From Thiofaba sp039822285 (GTDB lineage: Bacteria > Pseudomonadota > Gammaproteobacteria > Halothiobacillales > Halothiobacillaceae), in contig NZ_JBAJEY010000002.1 in assembly GCF_039822285.1 (NCBI RefSeq), positions 248,001 to 312,000 on the forward strand: DNA of 64,000 bases, given 5' to 3'. Numbering within the stretch: position 1 is the stretch's first letter; every line of letters starts with the position of its first letter. Position numbers and translations under genes: made by a program. The notes under the pieces were generated by a model. That model was not told the DNA's origin. It ran no database searches and saw only the letters and a program-made list of their open reading frames with translations. Shown in pieces: positions 44,394 through 53,102 of the stretch.

Positions 44394-46489
44394 ACATGGA
44401 CCAGGCGATCGAGACCTTCATGACCGAGAGCGCCGAGCTGCTCGCGGAGATGGAGCATGCCCTGCTGGAACTTGAGCAGCGCCCCGATGACGCGGACCTG
44501 ATCAACGCGGTGTTCCGCGCGGCTCACACCATCAAGGGGTCCGCCGGCCTGTTCGGCTTCGACGATGTGGTCGCCTTCACCCACGTCGCGGAGAGCGTCC
44601 TCGACCGGGTGCGCGATGGCGAGGTGCGGGTGGACGACGCGCTGATCGCGCTGCTGCTGGGCTGCCGTGACCACATGATCACCCTCATCGGCCGCGCGCA
44701 GGGCGGGGACGAGGATGGCCGGGCGACCTGCATCGCCGCCGGCGAAGTCCTGATCCAGCGGCTGGGGAGCTATCTCGACGGCAGTGCCTGCAACGCCCGC
44801 CCCGCGGCCGCTGTGCACGCGGAGCCGGCAGGGGGACGACGCTGGCGCGTGGAGCTCGGCTTCGGCGAGGACATGCTGCGCCACGGCATGGACCCGGCCT
44901 CGGTGCTGCGCTACCTCGCCCAGCTCGGCGAGATCGATGCGGTGCAGACCTCCACCGTGCGCCTGCCGCGCCTCGCTGAGATGGACGCCGAGAGCTGCTA
45001 CCTGGACGTGAGCCTGACCCTCGCGAGCGACAAGCCGGTCGAGGAGATCGAGGGGGCGTTCGACTTCATCCGCGAGGAGACTGCAGTCTCGCTCATCCCG
45101 CTGGACGACGAGGCGGTCGGGCGTGCGCCCGAGGTCATCGAGGAGGCTGCGCCCCCCGTCGATGAGCCGAGCGCCTCTCCCCGCGTAAGCGGGGCCGAGG
45201 CCATGGATGGCCGAGGGGGGCGAGGCCAGGATGAGCCCCTTGAGCTTACCGCGGGGGCCTCTGAGGGCGCCGGCAAGCAAGTGGTCAGCGCTGCCCGCAG
45301 CGTGCGCATCGATGCCGCCAAGCTGGACGAGCTGATCAACCTGGTCGGTGAACTGGTCATCGCCAGCGCCAGCAGTCATTTGATCACCCAGCGTTTCGAC
45401 GATGAGGCCCTGGTCGAGTCCATGTCGGTGATGTCCCGCCTGGTGGAGGAGATCCGCGACAGCGCCCTGCGCCTGCGCATGGTGCCGATCGGCGAGACCT
45501 TTGCCCGCTTCCGCCGCGTGGTGCGCGATGTCAGCAACGACCTCGGCAAGGACATCCGCCTGGAGATCCAGGGCGCGGACACCGAGCTGGACAAGACCGT
45601 GGTCGAGAAGATCGGCGATCCGCTGATGCACCTGGTGCGCAACGCCATGGACCACGGCATCGAGCCGGCCGAGCGCCGCCTGCCGCTGGGCAAGCCGGCG
45701 CACGGGACCCTGCGCCTGAACGCCTACCACGACGCCGGCAGCATCGTGATCGAGGTGGCCGACGACGGCGGCGGGCTCAACCGCGACAAGATCATCGCCA
45801 AGGCCATCGCCAAGGGCCTGATCGCGCCGAATGCCGCCCTCACCGACCAGGAGGCCTATCGCCTGATCTTCGAACCCGGCTTTTCCACCGCGGACCAGGT
45901 CACCAACCTCTCCGGCCGCGGCGTGGGCATGGACGTGGTGAAGAAGAACATCGAGGCCCTGCGCGGCACGGTGGACATCGACAGCCGTCCCGGCCAGGGG
46001 ACCACGGTCAGCATCCGCCTGCCACTCACCCTCGGCATCATCGACGGCTTCCTGGTGCGCGTGTGCGACGCGGCCTACGTCATCCCCCTCGACATGGTCA
46101 TGGAGTGCATCGAGCTGCCGGAGGGTGACCGTGCCCAGAGCCGCACCCGCCACTACCTCAACCTGCGCGGCGAGGTCCTGCCGTTCGTGCGCCTGCGCGA
46201 GCTGTTCCACGGCGATGGACGCCCCGCCCCGCGCGAGAACGTCGTCGTCGTCCATTACGGTGGCCACAAGGCCGGCCTTGTGGTGGACGAGCTGATGGGC
46301 GAGTTCCAGACCGTCATCAAGCCGCTGGGCAAGATCTTCGAGCGCCTGCGAGGCGTCAGCGGCGCCACCATCCTCGGCAGCGGCGAGGTCTCCATGATCC
46401 TCGACGTGCCCAGCCTGGTCGAGGTGGCCGCGCAGCGGGGCAGGCCCCGTGCCGCGGTCGAAACCGACATCCACCGAATCACCGTTTGA
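44390..46489 (+). CDS. cheA: Chemotaxis histidine kinase CheA
   Basis: A 699-residue kinase from the ATG at 44390. Domains in order: P1 Hpt with H46 in FRAAHTIKGSAGLFGFDD; a middle domain at about 140-235 (RWRVELGFGEDMLRHGMDPA) that is not the classical CheY-binding P2; a linker; P3 dimerisation (IDAAKLDELINLVGELVIAS); P4 ATPase (HLVRNAMDHGIEPAERR, GRGVGMDVVKKNIEALRG); P5 CheW-like (GIIDGFLVRVCDAAYVIPLD to the end). One Hpt only. It should couple the receptors encoded here to CheY and CheB. Confidence 0.95.
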   Translation: MNMDQAIETFMTESAELLAEMEHALLELEQRPDDADLINAVFRAAHTIKGSAGLFGFDDVVAFTHVAESVLDRVRDGEVRVDDALIALLLGCRDHMITLIGRAQGGDEDGRATCIAAGEVLIQRLGSYLDGSACNARPAAAVHAEPAGGRRWRVELGFGEDMLRHGMDPASVLRYLAQLGEIDAVQTSTVRLPRLAEMDAESCYLDVSLTLASDKPVEEIEGAFDFIREETAVSLIPLDDEAVGRAPEVIEEAAPPVDEPSASPRVSGAEAMDGRGGRGQDEPLELTAGASEGAGKQVVSAARSVRIDAAKLDELINLVGELVIASASSHLITQRFDDEALVESMSVMSRLVEEIRDSALRLRMVPIGETFARFRRVVRDVSNDLGKDIRLEIQGADTELDKTVVEKIGDPLMHLVRNAMDHGIEPAERRLPLGKPAHGTLRLNAYHDAGSIVIEVADDGGGLNRDKIIAKAIAKGLIAPNAALTDQEAYRLIFEPGFSTADQVTNLSGRGVGMDVVKKNIEALRGTVDIDSRPGQGTTVSIRLPLTLGIIDGFLVRVCDAAYVIPLDMVMECIELPEGDRAQSRTRHYLNLRGEVLPFVRLRELFHGDGRPAPRENVVVVHYGGHKAGLVVDELMGEFQTVIKPLGKIFERLRGVSGATILGSGEVSMILDVPSLVEVAAQRGRPRAAVETDIHRITV

Positions 46490-46512
46490 GTTTGCGAACC
46501 GGAGTAACAGCA

Positions 46513-48156
46513 ATGTTCAAGAACATGAAGATTGGCACGCGCCTGGGACTGGGCTTCGGCGTCGTCATCCTGCTGATGGCCATCACCGCCTTCATCGGCA
46601 TCACCCGCATGCAGTCGCTCAACGCCTCGGCGGACAAGTTGGTGTATGACCGCTGGCCCAAGGCCGTGTTGGCAAACGACATCATCGACAACGTCAACCT
46701 CATCGCGCGCAACATGCGCAACATCCTGCTCGCCGAGAGCAAGGAGGAGTTCAAGGCGGAGAAGGAGCGCCTGTTGGGGGCGCGCAAGATCATTGGCGAG
46801 CGCATGACCAAGCTCGAGGAGACCGTCAAGACCGCCGAGGGCAAGGCCCTGCTGAATGAGATCAAGGCGTTGCGGGCGAAGAACATCGAGGCCCAGGACC
46901 ACCTGCTGGCGCTGGCGGCCGAGGGGCGCACGGACGAGGCCAAGGCCCTGCTGTTCGGCGAGCTGCGTACCCTGCAGCGCGGCTACCTCGATGCGGTCAA
47001 CAACATGATCAAGTACCAGGGCAGCCTGTTCGAGCAGACCGGCGCCGAGACGACGCAGACCTACGAACAGGGGCGCACCGTGCTGATCGGCATCACTGCC
47101 ACCGCCCTGGTCTTTGGCGTGCTGATCGCCTTCTGGATCACCCGCGGCATCACCGGTCCGCTCAATCGCGCGGTTGGGGTGACGAACCGTCTTGCGGAGG
47201 GCGACCTGACGGTGCGTTTTGAAACCTCCTCGCGCGATGAGGTGGGTCAGCTGATTGCGGCGCAGGCGGCGATGGTGGAGCGCCTGAAGCAGGTGATTGG
47301 TGAGGTGAACAGTGCGGCGGAGGCGCTGACTGGGGCGGCCGGCCAGGTGAGCGACACGGCGCAGAGCCTGAGCCAGGGGGCGAGCGAGCAGGCGGCGAGC
47401 GTGGAAGAGACGAGCGCGTCGCTGGAGCAGATGAGCGCCTCGATCAGCCAGAACACGGAGAACGCGCAGGCGACGGACCGGATTGCGACGGACGCCTCGC
47501 GCCAGGCGAGCGAGGGCGGCAGCGCGGTGGCCGACACGGTGGCGGCGATGAAGCAGATTGCCGACCGCATCAGCATCATCGAGGACATTGCGTACAAGAC
47601 CAACCTTCTGGCGCTGAACGCCGCGATCGAGGCGGCGCGCGCTGGCGAGCACGGCAAGGGCTTCGCGGTGGTGGCGGACGAGGTTCGCAAGCTGGCGGAG
47701 CGCAGCCAGACCTCGGCGCAGGAGATCTCCGACCTTGCCGGCAACAGCGTGAAGGTGGCGGAGCGGGCCGGGACACTGATCAACGAAGTGGTTCCGGCGA
47801 TCCAGCGGACGGCGGAGCTGGTGCAGGAGATTGCGGCGGCGTCGGTGGAGCAGTCGACCGGGGTGGGTCAGGTGACGGTGGCGGTGGAACAGCTGGACAA
47901 GGTGTCGCAGCAGAGCGCGTCGGCCTCGGAGGAGCTGGCGGCGACGGCGGAGGAGATGAGCGCGCAGGCGGTTCAGCTGCAGCAGACGATGGCGTTCTTC
48001 AAGCTGGACGAGTCGCATGGCGCGGAGCACGGCCACGGCTCTGCGCGCCGGGCGGTGGCACGCCTCAAGCCGCAGGCCCACGGTCGCGGCCATGATGCGC
48101 GCCACCACCACGCCCACGAGGACGACTTCGAGCCCTTCGAGAAGGGGGCCGCATGA
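46513..48156 (+). CDS. Transmembrane methyl-accepting chemotaxis protein 1
   Basis: A 547-residue receptor from the ATG at 46513. Transmembrane helices at about 11-31 and 190-210 enclose a four-helix-bundle-type ligand domain (SADKLVYDRWPKAVLANDII, NNMIKYQGSLFEQTGAE). HAMP follows, then the signalling hairpin (DIAYKTNLLALNAAIEAARA and GKGFAVVADEVRKLAERSQT). The C-terminus is His-rich (GHDARHHHAHEDDFEPF). From codon 220 on the DNA is nearly identical to the receptor gene at 51439-53070. Its stop overlaps the first cheW. Confidence 0.93.
   Translation: MFKNMKIGTRLGLGFGVVILLMAITAFIGITRMQSLNASADKLVYDRWPKAVLANDIIDNVNLIARNMRNILLAESKEEFKAEKERLLGARKIIGERMTKLEETVKTAEGKALLNEIKALRAKNIEAQDHLLALAAEGRTDEAKALLFGELRTLQRGYLDAVNNMIKYQGSLFEQTGAETTQTYEQGRTVLIGITATALVFGVLIAFWITRGITGPLNRAVGVTNRLAEGDLTVRFETSSRDEVGQLIAAQAAMVERLKQVIGEVNSAAEALTGAAGQVSDTAQSLSQGASEQAASVEETSASLEQMSASISQNTENAQATDRIATDASRQASEGGSAVADTVAAMKQIADRISIIEDIAYKTNLLALNAAIEAARAGEHGKGFAVVADEVRKLAERSQTSAQEISDLAGNSVKVAERAGTLINEVVPAIQRTAELVQEIAAASVEQSTGVGQVTVAVEQLDKVSQQSASASEELAATAEEMSAQAVQLQQTMAFFKLDESHGAEHGHGSARRAVARLKPQAHGRGHDARHHHAHEDDFEPFEKGAA
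47170..48156 (+). repeat. Large near-identical direct repeat, copy 1
   Basis: From the HAMP region to the stop codon this stretch aligns without gaps to 52084-53070 (constant offset 4914) with only scattered substitutions, which become more frequent near the 3' end. The 5' halves of the two genes are unrelated at DNA level. Codon choice inside the block (many GCG Ala and TCG Ser codons) differs from the GCC-rich flanks. Confidence 0.9.
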
Positions 48157-48668
48157 CTGCGGGGGCCGTTGCCGGCAAGTACCTGACCTTCCTGGTCGGG
48201 GGCAGGCTGTACGGCCTGCCCATCCTCAAGGTGAAGGAGATCCTCGAGGTCGGCGAGATCACCCCGCTGCCCGGGCTTCCCCGCGCACATCGCGGCGTGA
48301 TCAACATCCGCGGCAAGGTGATGCCGGTGGTGGATGTCGCCCTGCTGTTCGGCGGGGTCGAGACCAGCCTCAAGGGACGAGCCTGCATCATCGTGATGGA
48401 GGTGCAGCAGGGCGACCATCTGGTGGAGGTCGGCTTCATCGTTGAGGCGGTACGCGAGGTCGCGGACATCGCGCAGGAGGCCATCGAGCCGGCACCGAGC
48501 TTCGGCGGCGAGGACAGCGTCCAGGCCCTCGAAGGGGTTGCCAAGGTCGGGGAGAGGTTGGTGGTGCTGCTGCGCGGGGATGCCCTGCTGCGCGGCAACA
48601 ACCTGGCCGCGCTGGCGGGATTCGATGCGTCGCTCCAAGAGCCGGCGGGCCTGGAGCAGGTTGCCTGA
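48153..48668 (+). CDS. cheW: CheW coupling protein 1
   Basis: A 171-residue CheW: KYLTFLVGGRLYGLPILKVK, HRGVINIRGKVMPVVDVALL and VEVGFIVEAVREVADIAQEA are the hallmark strands. It links receptors to CheA. Start overlaps the MCP 1 stop by four bases (ATGA). Confidence 0.93.
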   Translation: MTAGAVAGKYLTFLVGGRLYGLPILKVKEILEVGEITPLPGLPRAHRGVINIRGKVMPVVDVALLFGGVETSLKGRACIIVMEVQQGDHLVEVGFIVEAVREVADIAQEAIEPAPSFGGEDSVQALEGVAKVGERLVVLLRGDALLRGNNLAALAGFDASLQEPAGLEQVA

Positions 48669-48680
48669 GGAAGATTCGTC

Positions 48681-49208
48681 ATGCAGAACACCATGCAAGC
48701 GGCCGCCGGCACGGGCGGCAAGCCCAGCGGCCGTTGGGCCGGGCAGCACAAGGTCCTGGCCTTCACCCTGGGTGGCGAGCGCTTCGGCATCGAGATCGGT
48801 GCGATCAAGGAGATCATCGAGTATCGCGCCCTGACCGCCGTGCCGCTGACCCCGGACACCATCAGCGGGGTGCTGAACCTGCGCGGGGATGTGGTGCCGG
48901 TCATCAGCCTCGCCCGCCGCCTGGGCCTTGAGCCGGCAGCGGTCGGCAAGCGCACCTGCATCCTCGTGATCGAGGCGCGGGAGGGCGAGTTCAGCCTCGA
49001 TCTCGGCATCGTGGTCGACATGGTGAACGAGGTGGCGGATGTCGACGGCGCGGACATCGAGCCCGCTCCGGCCTTCGGCACCAGCATCCCGGCCGACTAC
49101 ATCGGCGGCATGCTGCGCCGGGGGGAGGACTTCACCGCGCTGCTGGCGCTCGAGCGGGTGCTGGCCATCCCCGAGCTGATGGTGCCCGCGACAAGGCTCA
49201 ACGCATGA
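48681..49208 (+). CDS. cheW: CheW coupling protein 2
   Basis: A 175-residue CheW with a 25-residue N-terminal extension: KVLAFTLGGERFGIEIGAIK, SGVLNLRGDVVPVISLARRL and DLGIVVDMVNEVADVDGADI. It is clearly diverged from the first CheW, suggesting separate partners. Its stop overlaps the start of the hairpin protein gene. Confidence 0.93.
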   Translation: MQNTMQAAAGTGGKPSGRWAGQHKVLAFTLGGERFGIEIGAIKEIIEYRALTAVPLTPDTISGVLNLRGDVVPVISLARRLGLEPAAVGKRTCILVIEAREGEFSLDLGIVVDMVNEVADVDGADIEPAPAFGTSIPADYIGGMLRRGEDFTALLALERVLAIPELMVPATRLNA

Positions 49209-49804
49209 ACAGGGGGCGGCGGGATGCCGAGCTGCTGCGCGTCGTGCGCCTGAACGAGGCGATCAAGGCCGTCAGCGAGGCGAGCCGGCAGGTCTATACC
49301 ATCGCGCTCAACGCGATGTTCGCGGCCCGCCAGAGCCAGGTGCGGGTGCCCGGCTTCAATCGCGTGACCGAGGAGCTGCGCGTGTTCAGCCAGCGCCTCG
49401 ACCGCAGTGTGGTGGAGGTTGGCGGCTCGCTGGGGCAAATGGTCCGGGTGGGCGCGGAGCTGGCCAAGCAGACCCGCCGCGGGCGTCATTTCGAGCGCAC
49501 CGACGCGGACTGCCGGCGTCAGGGCGCGAGCCCGGCGCTGCTGGCCGGAGTCCTTGCCGACCAACGCGCTCGCCAGGGGACGTTTGCCCGCCTGCTGGAA
49601 AACCTGCGCCATGCCGTGCTCGAGGCGCTCGGGCGTGCGCTGCGCCTGTGCGGCATCGGCGAGCAGCTGGCCGTGCTTTGCAAGGTCGAGGCGCAGGCAG
49701 GAGGCGCCAACGCAGAACTCGATGCCGTGGCCGTGCGCCTGCAGCAGGCCATCGCCGAGATCCTCATCCGCCTGAACGGGGCCCGCGCCCTGCTGAATCA
49801 CTGA
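49205..49804 (+). CDS. Soluble MCP-hairpin-like protein of unknown class
   Basis: A 199-residue all-alpha protein with no membrane segment, signal or sensor domain. Residues 26-64 (ASRQVYTIALNAMFAARQSQ, then VPGFNRVTEELRVFSQRLDR) follow the pattern of the MCP signalling tip (QTNLLALNAAIEAARAGE...GFAVVADEVRKLAERS), though degenerate. The rest is helical with heptad spacing. It overlaps cheW 2 by four bases and precedes the ODP-like gene by four. This matches the known genetic link between sensorless cytoplasmic receptors and ODP, so a receptor-like adaptor between ODP and CheA/CheW is my inference. Family membership needs a profile search. Confidence 0.65.
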   Translation: MNRGRRDAELLRVVRLNEAIKAVSEASRQVYTIALNAMFAARQSQVRVPGFNRVTEELRVFSQRLDRSVVEVGGSLGQMVRVGAELAKQTRRGRHFERTDADCRRQGASPALLAGVLADQRARQGTFARLLENLRHAVLEALGRALRLCGIGEQLAVLCKVEAQAGGANAELDAVAVRLQQAIAEILIRLNGARALLNH

Positions 49805-49808
49805 AGCC

Positions 49809-50552
49809 ATGAAAAAGACCACCACCCTCTTCGAGGACGGCGACCACCGCTGGATTGTCGTCGCCCGCGATCCCGAGCGCCCGGACCACCTGATCGACAC
49901 CAATGAGTACCTGATTACCTCGGCGGGCGAGGGCCTGCTGACCGATCCGGGCGGGATGGAGATCTTCCCGGCGGTATTCTCCGCCATCAGCGCAGTGTTC
50001 GATCCGGAGAAGATCCGCACCCTGTTTGCCTCCCACCAGGACCCGGACATCATCTCCTCGCTGGCCTTGTGGCTGGACTTCAACCCGAGTCTGCACTGCT
50101 ACCTGAGCTGGCTGTGGGACAGCTTTGTGCCGCACTTCGGCGGTAACGAGGACACCTTCCGCCCGATCCCGGACGAGGGCATGGCGATCCCGTTGGGTGA
50201 GTTGACCCTGCAGGCGGTCCCGGCGCACTACCTGCATTCCTCGGGCAACTTCCACCTCTACGACGGGAAGGCGCGCATCCTGTTTTCCGGCGACATCGGC
50301 GCGGCCATGATCCCGCACGAGGAGGATTACCTGTTCGTCACCGATTTCGACCGTCACATCCGCTACATGGAGGGTTTCCACCGGCGCTGGATGGGCTCCA
50401 ACGAGGCCAAGCGCGACTGGTGCGAGCGCGCCAGCCGGATGCCGATCGACATGCTCTGCCCGCAGCACGGCGCGATCTTCCAAGGCGCGGATGTCGAGCG
50501 CTTCATCCACTGGCTGGATGAGCTGAAGGTCGGCAGCGGCATCCGGGGCTGA
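49809..50552 (+). CDS. Oxygen-binding diiron protein (ODP)-like metallo-beta-lactamase-fold sensor
   Basis: A 247-residue protein of the flavodiiron metallo-beta-lactamase fold without flavodoxin domain. Candidate metal ligands: H76, D78 and D80 in SHQDPDI, H140/H143 in PAHYLHSSGN, D162 in FSGDIG and H220 in CPQHGAIF. Ile81 replaces the His of the classic HxExDH motif. ODP proteins act as O2/Fe sensors for chemotaxis in Treponema denticola and are encoded beside sensorless receptors. Here it lies between the hairpin protein and cheR inside a che operon, so the same role is likely. Plain hydrolase or NO-reductase function is less likely given the context and missing flavodoxin part. Confidence 0.82.
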   Translation: MKKTTTLFEDGDHRWIVVARDPERPDHLIDTNEYLITSAGEGLLTDPGGMEIFPAVFSAISAVFDPEKIRTLFASHQDPDIISSLALWLDFNPSLHCYLSWLWDSFVPHFGGNEDTFRPIPDEGMAIPLGELTLQAVPAHYLHSSGNFHLYDGKARILFSGDIGAAMIPHEEDYLFVTDFDRHIRYMEGFHRRWMGSNEAKRDWCERASRMPIDMLCPQHGAIFQGADVERFIHWLDELKVGSGIRG

Positions 50553-50563
50553 GGAGGGGGAGC

Positions 50564-51394
50564 ATGGAACTTGCGGTCGGGGACGAGGTGTTCGGGCGCA
50601 TCCAGCGCTTCCTTCACCAGCGCGCGGGGATCAGCCTGGCGCCGAACAAGAAGTCGATGGTGGCCAACCGCCTGGCGCGCCGGGTCCGCCATCACGGCCT
50701 GCCGGACCTCGACGCCTACGTGGCCTTCGCCACGGGCTCGGAGGGCGGGGATGAGCTGCGCGTGATGCTCGACCTGTTGACCACCAACGAGACCTCCTTC
50801 TTCCGCGAGCCGGCCCACTTCGACTTCCTGCGCCAGCACATCCTCCCGCACGCCCCCAAGGGCAGGCCGTTCCGGGTGTGGAGTGCCGCCTCGTCTTCCG
50901 GCGAGGAGCCCTACACCCTGGGCATGGTGCTGGACGAGGCGCTGGGGTCGGGGCGCTGGGAGGTGCTCGGCACCGACATCAGCACGCGGGTACTGGAGGT
51001 TGCGCGCAGCGGTCGCTATCCCATCGAGCATGCGCAGCGCATCCCCAGGCATTATCTGCACGCCTACGCCCTGCGCGGGGTGCGTTCGCAGGAGGGCTTC
51101 ATGCGGGTGTCGCCCAGCTTGCGGGCGGCCACCCGCTTCGAGCACTTCAACCTGAACGGCGACTGGGGTGATTTCAGCGAGCGCTTCGACGTGATCTTCC
51201 TGCGCAATGTGATGATCTATTTCGACCCGCCCACCAAGCGCCGTCTGGTCCTGCGCATGCTGGACCACCTCCAGCCCGGGGGGTACCTGATCATCGGCCA
51301 CTCGGAGACGCTGAACGGCATCACCGACCGGCTGCAGGTCGTGAGGCCTTCCATCTATCGCCTGACCGATGGGGCGCCGCTGCGCCGCCGGTGA
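50564..51394 (+). CDS. cheR: Chemoreceptor glutamate methyltransferase CheR
   Basis: A 276-residue SAM-dependent enzyme. N-terminal helical domain (FGRIQRFLHQRAGISLAPNK), then LLTTNETSFFREPAHFDFL, the SAM site (RVWSAASSSGEEPYTLGMVL), VLGTDISTRVLEVARSGRYP and FDVIFLRNVMIYFDPPTKRR. It methylates the receptors encoded here. GGAGGGGGAGC precedes the ATG. Confidence 0.95.
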   Translation: MELAVGDEVFGRIQRFLHQRAGISLAPNKKSMVANRLARRVRHHGLPDLDAYVAFATGSEGGDELRVMLDLLTTNETSFFREPAHFDFLRQHILPHAPKGRPFRVWSAASSSGEEPYTLGMVLDEALGSGRWEVLGTDISTRVLEVARSGRYPIEHAQRIPRHYLHAYALRGVRSQEGFMRVSPSLRAATRFEHFNLNGDWGDFSERFDVIFLRNVMIYFDPPTKRRLVLRMLDHLQPGGYLIIGHSETLNGITDRLQVVRPSIYRLTDGAPLRRR

Positions 51395-51438
51395 CCCCGT
51401 GGACCGTGCTTTCTGAGAAAAACAAAAAGAGGAAGATC

Positions 51439-53070
51439 GTGAATCTGTCGAGAACCATCGGCGGCCGCCTGTTCTTTTCCATGGGTGCCGTGTTTGCCCT
51501 GTTTATCGCTGCCCTTGCCATGGCCCTTTATGGGCTGCACAGCATGCGCGGTCAGTTCACGGACTTCCTCGACCGGGACCAGGCCCTGTTTCAAGCCGTC
51601 GGTGAGATGTATGCCATGGGCCTGCAATCCGGTCAGGCCATGCGCAACATCATCCTCGATCCAGCCAATGCCACGGCCCATGAGAACTTCAGGCGGGCCA
51701 CGGAAGGTTTCGATGCCGCGCTGGGGGCGGCCAGGGGGCTGGTGACGGACCGTCAGGTCGGCCAGCTCGACCAGGTCGAGGCCCTGCGCAAGGCACATAA
51801 GCCGCTGCAGGAGGCGGTGCTCGAGCGGGTGCGGGCGGGGGACATCGAGGGGGCAAAGGCTGTGCTGAACGGTCAGGAGACCCCGGCCTGGCGCAAGATC
51901 CGCCAGCAGCTGCTGGACATGCGCGCCCTGATGCAGGACGAGCTCCAGGCCACCCGGGCGGAGGTCCAGTCCACCAGCGAGCGGGTTCTGCTCACGGGCC
52001 TTGCCGTGGCCACCCTGGCGCTGGTGCTTGGCCTGGTCATCATCGCCTGGGTGACCCAGAGCATCACCCGGCCGCTGAAGCGTGCGGTTGGGGTGACGAA
52101 CCGCCTTGCGGAGGGCGACCTGACGGTGCGTTTTGAATCCTCCTCGCGCGATGAGGTGGGTCAGCTGATTGCGGCGCAGGCGGCGATGGTGGAGCGCCTG
52201 AAGCAGGTGATTGGTGAGGTGAACAGTGCGGCGGAGGCGCTGACTGGGGCGGCCGGTCAGGTGAGCGATACGGCGCAGAGCCTGAGCCAGGGGGCGAGCG
52301 AGCAGGCGGCGAGCGTGGAAGAGACGAGCGCGTCGCTGGAGCAGATGAGCGCCTCGATCAGCCAGAACACGGAGAACGCGCAGGCGACGGACCGGATTGC
52401 GACGGACGCCTCGCGCCAGGCGAGCGAGGGCGGCAGCGCGGTGGCCGACACGGTGGCGGCGATGAAGCAGATTGCCGACCGCATCAGCATCATCGAGGAC
52501 ATTGCGTACAAGACCAACCTTCTGGCGCTGAACGCCGCGATCGAGGCGGCGCGCGCTGGCGAGCACGGCAAGGGCTTCGCGGTGGTGGCGGACGAGGTTC
52601 GCAAGCTGGCGGAGCGCAGCCAGACCTCGGCGCAGGAGATCTCCGACCTTGCCGGCAACAGCGTGAAGGTGGCGGAGCGGGCCGGGACACTGATCAACGA
52701 AGTGGTTCCGGCGATCCAGCGGACGGCGGAGCTGGTGCAGGAGATTGCGGCGGCGTCGGTGGAGCAGTCGACCGGGGTGGGTCAGGTGACGGTGGCGGTG
52801 GAACAGCTGGACAAGGTGTCGCAGCAGAGCGCGTCGGCCTCGGAGGAGCTGGCGGCGACGGCGGAGGAGATGAGCGCGCAGGCGGTTCAGCTGCAGCAGA
52901 CGATGGCGTTCTTCAAGCTGGAGGAGGGTCATGGCGCGGAGCACGGCCACGGCTCTGCGCGCCGGGCGGTGGCGCGCCTCAAGCCGCAGGGGCATGGCCG
53001 CGGCCATGAGGCGCGCCACCACTACGCCCACGAGGACGACTTCGAGCCCTTCGAGAAGGGGGCCGCATGA
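51439..53070 (+). CDS. Transmembrane methyl-accepting chemotaxis protein 2
   Basis: A 543-residue receptor. The GTG at 51439 has AGAGGA 6 bases upstream; a GTG at 51391 would add 16 residues. Transmembrane helices near 12-33 and 186-208, with a four-helix-bundle-type ligand domain different from that of MCP 1. HAMP, the signalling hairpin and the His-rich tail (GHEARHHYAHEDDFEPF) are almost the same as in MCP 1 because the DNA from 52084 is nearly identical to 47170-48156. Only the sensor half differs. Confidence 0.92.
   Translation: MNLSRTIGGRLFFSMGAVFALFIAALAMALYGLHSMRGQFTDFLDRDQALFQAVGEMYAMGLQSGQAMRNIILDPANATAHENFRRATEGFDAALGAARGLVTDRQVGQLDQVEALRKAHKPLQEAVLERVRAGDIEGAKAVLNGQETPAWRKIRQQLLDMRALMQDELQATRAEVQSTSERVLLTGLAVATLALVLGLVIIAWVTQSITRPLKRAVGVTNRLAEGDLTVRFESSSRDEVGQLIAAQAAMVERLKQVIGEVNSAAEALTGAAGQVSDTAQSLSQGASEQAASVEETSASLEQMSASISQNTENAQATDRIATDASRQASEGGSAVADTVAAMKQIADRISIIEDIAYKTNLLALNAAIEAARAGEHGKGFAVVADEVRKLAERSQTSAQEISDLAGNSVKVAERAGTLINEVVPAIQRTAELVQEIAAASVEQSTGVGQVTVAVEQLDKVSQQSASASEELAATAEEMSAQAVQLQQTMAFFKLEEGHGAEHGHGSARRAVARLKPQGHGRGHEARHHYAHEDDFEPFEKGAA
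52084..53070 (+). repeat. Large near-identical direct repeat, copy 2
   Basis: Counterpart of 47170-48156, without gaps. The two copies flank cheW, cheW, the hairpin protein, ODP and cheR (4.9 kb apart), so recombination between them could delete or duplicate that whole sensor block. Confidence 0.9.
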
Positions 53071-53102
53071 TCGGCTCAACGCGCGCATCACATGGGTGAG
53101 GC

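Noticed and set aside
44348..46513. 721-codon minus-strand frame over cheA
   Set aside because: Mirror of cheA codon bias; no recognisable motif.
49809..50552. Plain metallo-hydrolase or NO reductase
   Set aside because: No flavodoxin domain, an altered ligand motif, and a position between a receptor-like gene and cheR favour a sensor.
47170..53070. Insertion sequence or composite transposon from the two 990-bp repeats
   Set aside because: The repeats are the coding ends of two MCP genes with no transposase or terminal inverted repeats.
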